Shown one piece after another: positions 56,620 to 64,000 of a DNA stretch of 64,000 nucleotides (the stretch's first letter is position 1; each line of letters begins with the position of its first letter). Origin of the DNA: Liolophura sinensis (Eukaryota; Mollusca; Polyplacophora; Chitonida; Chitonidae); contig NC_088301.1 in NCBI RefSeq assembly GCF_032854445.1, positions 42,465,116 through 42,529,115 on the forward strand. Direction: 5' to 3'. The notes beneath the pieces are model-generated. The model ran no database searches. It saw nothing but the letters and a program-made list of their open reading frames with translations, and was not told the DNA's origin. A program made the position numbers and the translations under genes.

Positions 56620-59600
56620 GCTTATTTTCTCAACAGTTTCTGTAATATAAATGTTAATATATTATGAGCTCAGTAATCTGAATCTTTCATGATATCATAT
56701 TTCAATTGCTGAAGATAAGCTTTGATGTATAAGAAGTTAATGGATTTATGCCATTCAAAAATATATTTTAATTCACAGTTTAAATGCACATTATTCACTA
56801 ATGGGTCGACATGCCAAGATTTGCAGTTTAGGTTACTGTCCGCAGCGAATGACCGTGCGTAACGTCGACGTATATTCTCTAGCTTAGAGATTATGAACTC
56901 GGGGTCATAATTCTCCTTGCATAATTTCGCCCTAATTTCGTACTTTATATACTTTCTTAGTTCTGTTTGTGTTAAACGTCGTTTTGGGAATTGGCCATGT
57001 GATTTAGTGACCTTTAACCTCCATCTTGGTTGAAGGCTGGTATACTATGTCTGTTTCGACGCATAGATTCACGTAACTACGATGACGTCATTTTCAAAAC
57101 AGATCATATAGACATCGCATAACGAAGCACTGCGGTGTCTGTAATGAGACCGAGAATCTGATTCCCTTTGAAAAATTCTTTTCATAATTTTGCGATGTGA
57201 TGGTAACCGCCTGTCCGCCAGCCCGCTGTGGATTTGAACTAGTGATCACTGAGTTTAAGTTTACTCTTATGTCCACCACTAAACTAAAGGGAAATACTCA
57301 ACAGTGGTAATATATTACCCTGTAACACTCACTCCCAGCTGAGTTTTTTTTTTTGGAAAGTAAAGTCCTTATGGCTTCCAACAAGTAGGCTATGTAAGCT
57401 ACCCAAACAACATCATGCAGGATGGGATGTAAGCGCTATTTATGACTCCAGGATAGAGATAACTTTCCTTCATAGATTGCTGGTTCAAATCCCCAGCTAG
57501 TAATCCCGAGCCGTCTCACTTGACGCTGCACGTGATCAGGGTAGCTTGTGTAGCGTAGGCTTTAAAGACTCAGTGAATGTTAATCTCGTCGTTTCCGGGA
57601 TGTCACGAGCACGTGATTTGGAAAAAGCTCAAGGTGAATGTAACATGATCAGATACAACTGTATTATCACGTTGTAAGTAGATGCTATGTTTAGATAACC
57701 AGTTCCCTGTATTCACTCTGTAATTAGGTATGGCTCCAATTGTTGTGCACAAGCGGTTTTAATTCTAAGACTGATACATATATAGGGTGACTGGTCAAGA
57801 TTCAAAAGTGACAAGTCGCACCTCACATTTCTCCAGATCTCTACTATATAAATACAGCTATGTTATAAATAAACACATTTATCAGCCCAGGTCATGCTTT
57901 GTTACTCTACACGCTCCATCATAGCTTGTAGCGTGTGGTGATCTTCAACTGTGTAGAGCTTAATTGCCTACTTTATGTGCAAGATGACCAATATTCCTAT
58001 GTCAAGACCAATTATCGTCCTGGCATTGGAAACACTGAGGATCGTGTCTGGGATTTTGTGCCATCACTGATACTGCACACTGTGGCGTGTAGTTTCGATC
58101 CGCAGTCCGAGGAAACGTACAAGGTTATATTATTAGTGTCGATGCTCTTTTATATTCGCCTACTTTGTAGGAATCACAGTGGTTGCATACATCCTACTTT
58201 TGGGTCACTCATTTACTTCCCGTTTAAAGATGGAAAAGCCATAAACATTACATTCAGATGAATGTAAGATGAAAGAGTGCCTGAAGTTAGTTGTAACTGA
58301 TGTCTTCAGTATTTTGTTTCTTTTGATTTTTCTTTAAAGAGAAAAAGACACTTCAAAATAATTTTTGTAAATTAACATTAATTAAATTGCTAAATAAATT
58401 AACCATAATAAATGCATTTTTACCTAGTTAGGGGTCTTGTAACTTACTACACTGTTCAAGCATTTACAGTAACAGGTAGGATAAAACCCTGATTTCACTG
58501 GTTACATGTGACCATTTATCATTTACCACACTATCATTGCTGCTCTCGTTTTAAAATATACAGTATGCTCTATGCTGTAAATCTTTTATTATGAATGCAT
58601 GTATGTGCTATCCAAAAATATGATTAACCCTTCTACCTTCGTTGGTAACTTTGACTCTAATATTTTATTTGACCGTCTTGTGATTACCATGTAAGCAGTT
58701 TCCGTACAGAAAAGTTACGTATACAGGTATATGTTCAATAAGTTCGAATCTTAAGGCCATGTTATTGAAATGATTGTTTTAATCCGACCTGCAAGGAGAG
58801 CTTAATCAAAAGAATGGACCATCTTTTTTCTATTATCTCTTCCTACAATCTACAAATCTAGGAAATCTAACCGTAAAGATCTGGCCCTCTATTTGCGTAT
58901 CGGTCACAGATTAGATTATATGTCAACGTATGTGAGTTAGAACTGTTCCTCTACCTTATATATTTTGAGGCTTGAGTGGAGCCGTATTCGAGTATAGAGT
59001 TGTGTCGCCGTCTGTCATGCATTGTGTTTATTTCATTTTTGTGCGTTTCAGTTTGACTCCGATCTAAACTGTTGACATGGGAAAATCGGTCCTGCATTAT
59101 AGAGTATATTTAGCCCGAGCGATCTTCCTTGTCACTGACTGTCCATGCATATGCTTTCTCTGTGCAGTAAACAGATCGTCTTTACGAGAATCTACTATGA
59201 ACTGTTGCGGTCATGTTTATTAGTTTTCCATCGAAACTAGATGATTCTGGTATGTTATTCTGGTTTAGCCTCTGGTATATATATATATTCCAGCTCGCAA
59301 GGATTAGTTTGAGTCAACAGTCGTCAGAAGAAAGCAGCCCGCAACGTCAATTTCACCTGTAGAGAAAGCCAGTTTTTTAGAAGATAGGGGTTCTTTATTG
59401 ATAGCTATTAAGCATGCCCGCTAAGTTGACAATCTGAAAGCTCTTTTTTTACTGTAGGCCTACGATCACACATCGAGTGAATGTTTCATGTCCATTTATT
59501 CTTGTGTTTGAGACTTCTTTTCTGAGCTTATAATCTCTTTGTGTTGTGACTACTTTTGTCTCAATTTCCATGGAGGCTGGGTTGCTCTGGAGATCAGTTT

Positions 59601-62600
59601 GTATCCCAAGGAGGTATTGTGCCTACAACTGATTGTCACCTAGACGTCAGTGTATCTTTATTTGAGACATTCACTAGGCACTGTGAATTTACCTATTTCT
59701 ATAGACTGAGACTTGCCATCGAGACTCTATGTGTTTGGATCGCAACTGTGTCATCTAAGTGTGTTCGTGTTAATTTGTTTCAGGGTTATCCATGTCTGTT
59801 AGCCCTTTCTTCACAGCTTTACCCCTTCACATGAGTTAACAATGCAATGTTGTATCAGATGATGTTGGACACTAAAACTTTCGGGGCCACATATCAGAAA
59901 TTATGTTTGTTGACAGAATCATGTAGGTACTACTTACTATGTCACTACGTGTTTGACTGGAACATCCGTATATACAGCTCAGTTAACCATTCGGCTAGGG
60001 CAATGTCCCACTTCAGATGAAAAACATTTCAATCCTTTCAGTTTGTTTGTAAGAGTACAACACAAAAATGTGTTGTTGAATCGGCCCAATACCAGTACCT
60101 CTTTGTAAACACTCTCAATGGCCACGTCACTCATATCCACAGTGTAAGAAAGTCTAAAGTGTAAGATCTAAACTGCCTTTAACTTTAAAGTTGAGAAAAC
60201 TTGCATAGCAGATAAAATTTAAACTCTGTACATGTTTTTCTTATCTACTTTTTATCAACATAAACTGAAGGCTTTCTTAAAATTAATTTGTTAAAATTAT
60301 AAAGCCGTCATATGTACAAAACCTTCGTTTAGAAAACCCATCAGTTTGTTCCTATAAAGGTGAAAATATTTGTACGAACCTTTTTTTCACCATAGCAAAA
60401 CTGCCGAAGTTGAACCTGTACGTGTGCGTCGCTGGGTTACTAAGAGGTTTATGTGACAGACCTCAGTGTGGTTATGGATAAATAAACCCTAGGGTCGCAG
60501 TCACCCCCGCACTTACTTGGTTTAAAGCGGCTGTTTTTAGCCTCACTTGACAGAGCTTGACACTACCAATAATAGGTGTAACACAACACTCAGTGGGTCA
60601 ACAGGAAGTATCTAAACAACTGACTTTGCATCATGTAACAGTGATTTTGTTTTAATTTCAGGCCAGCTTGTGTCTAGCAATTTAAACATACTGCAGTAAG
60701 CCTTTGCACTGCGCTGCTCATCTGTTTATACTATAGAGGTTGTTGGAAAAAATCTCTTTAAACGAATGAAAGCGAAGACATCTCATGAAATGAAATATCA
60801 CACATCAGCAGATCTTGAAACGTCAAATGAATGGGGTTTAAAATGAAAGAAGAGACAATCGTGCATTGATCTCATGGGCTGGAGGTTCAATGAAGGGTGT
60901 ATGACTCAAAGGTTTGCATATTATACCTCATATGCTTTTTTCTTTCAGTTTCCATTCGTCGAGAGACGGGCACATGACATTCTGCAAAACATGATGTACA
61001 TGTTGAATATCACTTCTCTCGAGGTGCCAATTAGTCATATCCCATCCCACAGTATGCACTATATGTATAGTGCCTCTCACGTGGTAACCTAGCTCTGAAT
61101 ACAAAGCAACCCTCAGCCTTATTTATCTTTCATATGACTTTTCGGTCTCGTCTTTAAGGTTTTAATATTTAAAGTTCCCAGCTAAAAGGAAATTGAAACC
61201 AATTCATCTTCTATCAACAATGCAAGCTTTTCTATTACGTGTATAATTAATGACTTTGTGTCACAGGTTTAACCAGATTCTACCATCCAGTCGAATAATT
61301 CAGTGGTATTAAACAGACTTGAATATGCAATGTATTCCATGCATAGTATATAATATATTGTGGTAGCATTTTATTAGATGGATGATAAACACCGTTGTCA
61401 AGAATTTTCACGTATGTGATGGCGTTTAGATTTGTGGATAGAGGACACTGGGGTACACCAATGCCGTTCGCCAAGTATATAAATGACAAATCTCCTGCCT
61501 TAAAGCTGCAGTCGAATGAGCGAGAGCTGGATTCGAACACTCGGCTTCACTTGACAGAGCTTGACAGATAAAGTATTAGCAACCTGTAATTCAAACAATG
61601 CAACAAAAAGAAAGAGGATATATATATCGAACTCAACGCAAATTATTGAAGCGTACTGTGGTTCTGAGATCGTTTTATTTGCCTCTAAAATGTACACCAT
61701 CAGGAATTCCAGCACGCCATCATGGCAAGAACTAATATACATATAAAAACAAACAATAGCACCAATTCTGAGATAACAGATCCACCATTTGTCTGTGAAC
61801 AGTGAACAACAAATAAAAAATGGCGAGTATATCCGATGTTTGATCTTCAAACAGATTGATTTGTATCAGCAGTCGATTAATTTTGTACTTAGTTCGTCAA
61901 CAATTTAAACAGGACCACTTAAGCCGATAAGAAAGCGATGTAAATTAAGTTATGGCGTGACAAAGAAAGTATTCGTTAACAAGATCCTAAAATATAACAC
62001 AAAGAAACAAACAGTCCCTGTTAATATTTAAAGTCTGCCCTTTCGACGGTTACTATAGAATATCGCAATAAATAGCTATATTACATGTCCAACAATATCA
62101 TCGTTTAAGAACTAGTCATACCACTCACATTTCAAGCTTAAAGCCAAGGCGCCACAACAATAAAGTTCATTTCAATTGGGTGTTGGTGAGTTGCACAAGA
62201 TAACACACATACACTGTAAAATCTCATCCAATGGAGTCGTAACACATAATTGGCTATAAAAATCGATTTCTTCTCGGTGTTGTTTGTTATGAAATGTTAT
62301 GCAATCAAAATCTAAATCAGGCCTTTGACGCATGGAGTGCGAATGATTCACCATGTAGGAACTGACAAAAATGAAGACTTATGACTAGGTGGATCGTCAG
62401 ATTCTAGATGTGTATTGTCTTCGACATTTTCGGGACACAGACACAAGGTGTTTTAAACTATGTCACATGATATCACAAGATCGCATGTCAAAGCAAGTGC
62501 TTGTTCAATTGTTTGTCCTTTCCATGCATGATCTTCGACAACTTTTCTTGTGTAAGTATTAGAAGATATCTGATCACATAGCGGTATCAGTCCAGACTTT

Positions 62601-63300
62601 CTGTGTTCAGTACTCGTCCGTTGTTTTCAGTCCAAAACGATCATTATGTCAAGCCTTCAAAAAACAGAATGAAAGAATTACATATTATTTTCTTCCAGTT
62701 TACACTCGTCTGAGACGACAAAAAAGTCAGTCCTATAGTTAGGTACCTTGTTTCGCTACAGGATACAGGAATTATCCCTGATTAAATGCATTTATTTAAA
62801 GGACTTAGGAATCTAATACACAGTTTATTTAATATAATTCCCCCGTCGTTCACACATCTTAGATTCCAGTGACAAAAGTTTTATAAGCCATTAAGTAAAA
62901 GTTATTGCTGGTCCTCGTTACATTGATGTCCAACATGGCTGACTCTAGCAATTCCCTTCGCTTGAATATTCAACACCGTCGTACGGTTTTTTGTTTATGT
63001 GATCTTGACATAAAGATTATTTTCCTCTGAAACACTGGGCGGATGTTGAGCAAAAGAAAATAAGAACATAACAACTGTCAGGCACTGTTAATCGCTCCTT
63101 AGTACAGGACAGAGAAAGGCAGGATACTGTAAGGGTCCCATGAAGCATGTTAACAGATATAGGGACAATCGTTATAATCTAATACAAGTATCCATAGATG
63201 ACACACCCTACTTTCCAGTTAATGGCACCGCTAAACCTTTGGCGATTCGAATAACATACTATGGACAAATTGTTCAAAAGTGTAGTACAGTTAAGCTGAC
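56620..63300. other. Intergenic region, no supported gene
   Basis: Several ORFs of 60-116 codons lie here (for example 57935-58261 and 59556-59834), but none has a recognisable motif or convincing splice context. Isolated tRNA B-box-like stretches (GGTTCAAATCCCC at about 57482, GGATTCGAACAC at about 61529) suggest worn SINE heads. A 20-bp word, TCACTTGACAGAGCTTGACA, occurs at about 60543 and 61547. Confidence 0.4.
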
Positions 63301-63331
63301 TGATTAACAACGGTATGTACGTGGTTTTGTT

Positions 63332-63958
63332 TCACAGCAGTTCGTCTCTGTAGTCGATGCGGTACTGACACACGGGCAAGTCAAATTCGTCCTCTGGGTC
63401 ATTAACCAGCAGGGTAAAGAAGTAAACCCCTTCTTGCGGCAAAGTTAGGTGGAAGGACTCTTCGTTGTCCACATTATTCGTATGCTGGTCCACGTGGTAC
63501 GCAGACCACGTGGGTCGACCTCTTGCCCAGGGCCGGCATATTCCAGGTGACACAGCACCGAATGGTCTTCACTGAAAACGTAATGCACATCTTCCGTCAT
63601 AAGTTCTGATGAGGGATTTGCTGTTCAATGGACGGATATCGTAAACAAACATTGCGGGCCACACTTTCAATGCTCCAGCAAAGTCGTCCTCCGTTACCAG
63701 TCTCTCCATTAACTGCCATCTTTGGTTGTCGGGGAAAATGAGTCAAGGCAAAAATGGATGGACCAGTGCAAAAGAAATGTTCTCTGAAGAACTTTTCCCG
63801 TCGAGATCCCTCAGAAGCGTCTAATAAGAAATAACGGTTTATCAATAAAGACTGCGTTCCAGCTATGACGATATGAATCTGAGAATATGTCCTCCCCTGG
63901 ACTGAAATCAGGCGTTTTGGTGTAGCCGTCTATCTTCTCACACGTAAGGCCAGCGAGC
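63332..63958 (-). pseudogene. 3' end of a kyphoscoliosis peptidase/hillarin-like transglutaminase gene, frameshifted
   Basis: After a TTTAG acceptor at 63959-63960 the minus strand reads LAGLTCEKIDGYTKTPDFSP and HSWNAVFIDK, the His block of a transglutaminase-like core (HAWNAV in the family). It continues RYFLLDASEGS, REHFFCTGPSIFALTHFPRQ (family-typical FLTDP..FIYSHFP), WQLMERLVTEDDF and, in another frame, SEDHSVLCHLEYAGPGQEVD. The last open frame ends in ESFHLTLPQEGVYFFTLLVN and a TGA at 63332-63334. These blocks lie in different frames. I count four shifts: near 63833 (AAACCG), 63713 (AAAGATGG), 63579 (TTTTCAG) and 63525 (GACCCACG). The gene continues right of the window, so the catalytic Cys is not visible. 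Family members are cytoskeleton-associated. Whether this is a true pseudogene or an assembly-error patch is open, though the other genes here are error-free over more than 6 kb of CDS. Confidence 0.65.
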
Positions 63959-64000
63959 CTAAACACGAACAAAATCGCATAAATCAGAAATCTATCTGAA

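Noticed and set aside
54160-56620. Plus-strand ORFs across the TLR locus
   Set aside because: Antisense shadows of the 943-codon TLR frame; none has a motif.
57935-58261. 108-codon ORF containing GIGNTEDRVWDFVPS
   Set aside because: Looks slightly protein-like, but I found no convincing acceptor/donor pair and recognise no family.
60543-61566. 20-bp word TCACTTGACAGAGCTTGACA occurring twice 1 kb apart, as ends of an element
   Set aside because: The flanks do not align beyond the word and the interior shows no element; probably two worn SINE pieces.
61280-61850. Minus-strand ORFs of 86 and 116 codons
   Set aside because: They overlap a worn tRNA-like SINE head, and the composition fits chance.

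Overview
This is AT-rich nuclear DNA from an animal. Genes are split by GT-AG introns, and tRNA-derived SINEs, (AT)n tracts and minisatellites are plentiful. An intronless Toll-like receptor, a PTP-PEST-type phosphatase, a tandem pair of prostaglandin-reductase genes and a kyphoscoliosis-peptidase-like relic sit together. With SINE bodies ending in (AAATA)n or in a TTAAACCCCAAGCA tail, this suggests a marine lophotrochozoan (mollusc or brachiopod). That placement is inference; I cannot name the species. I see no bacterial features, CRISPR array or rRNA, and nothing I recognise as a retroviral, LTR or Polinton element.

Layout. 1-750 (+): probable last exon and 3' UTR of an unidentified gene. 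750-7,300: mostly intergenic, with a possible 109-aa single-exon gene at 1824-2153, a small minus-strand ORF at 3200-3364 and a foldback element at 4712-4854. 7,395-13,672 (+): nine-exon prostaglandin reductase 1-like copy A, a decaying pseudogene. 16,891-22,225 (+): copy B, the intact nine-exon, 330-aa paralog, with a TATA box. 22,226-27,033: intergenic, then probably the phosphatase 3' UTR. 27,034-48,359 (-): fifteen-exon PTPN12/18/22-like tyrosine phosphatase of 784 aa, assembled here exon by exon with all phases matching. 48,447-48,456: a perfect GTCACGTGAC box just upstream of it. 50,135-50,785: a 20-bp minisatellite with higher-order structure. 53,773-56,592 (-): intronless Toll-like receptor. 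56,600-63,300: nothing I can identify. 63,332-63,958 (-): frameshifted end of a transglutaminase-like (KY/hillarin-type) gene running off the right edge.

The genes do not form a pathway. Two are signalling genes (a TIR receptor and a cytoplasmic PTP with a tyrosine-rich tail) and two are enzyme-related. The main points of interest are these: the reductase pair has a mosaic identity pattern that suggests gene conversion; a minisatellite inside both copies has duplicated an exon end together with its splice donor; and the phosphatase has a Trp-Met-Asp catalytic loop where the family has Trp-Pro-Asp.
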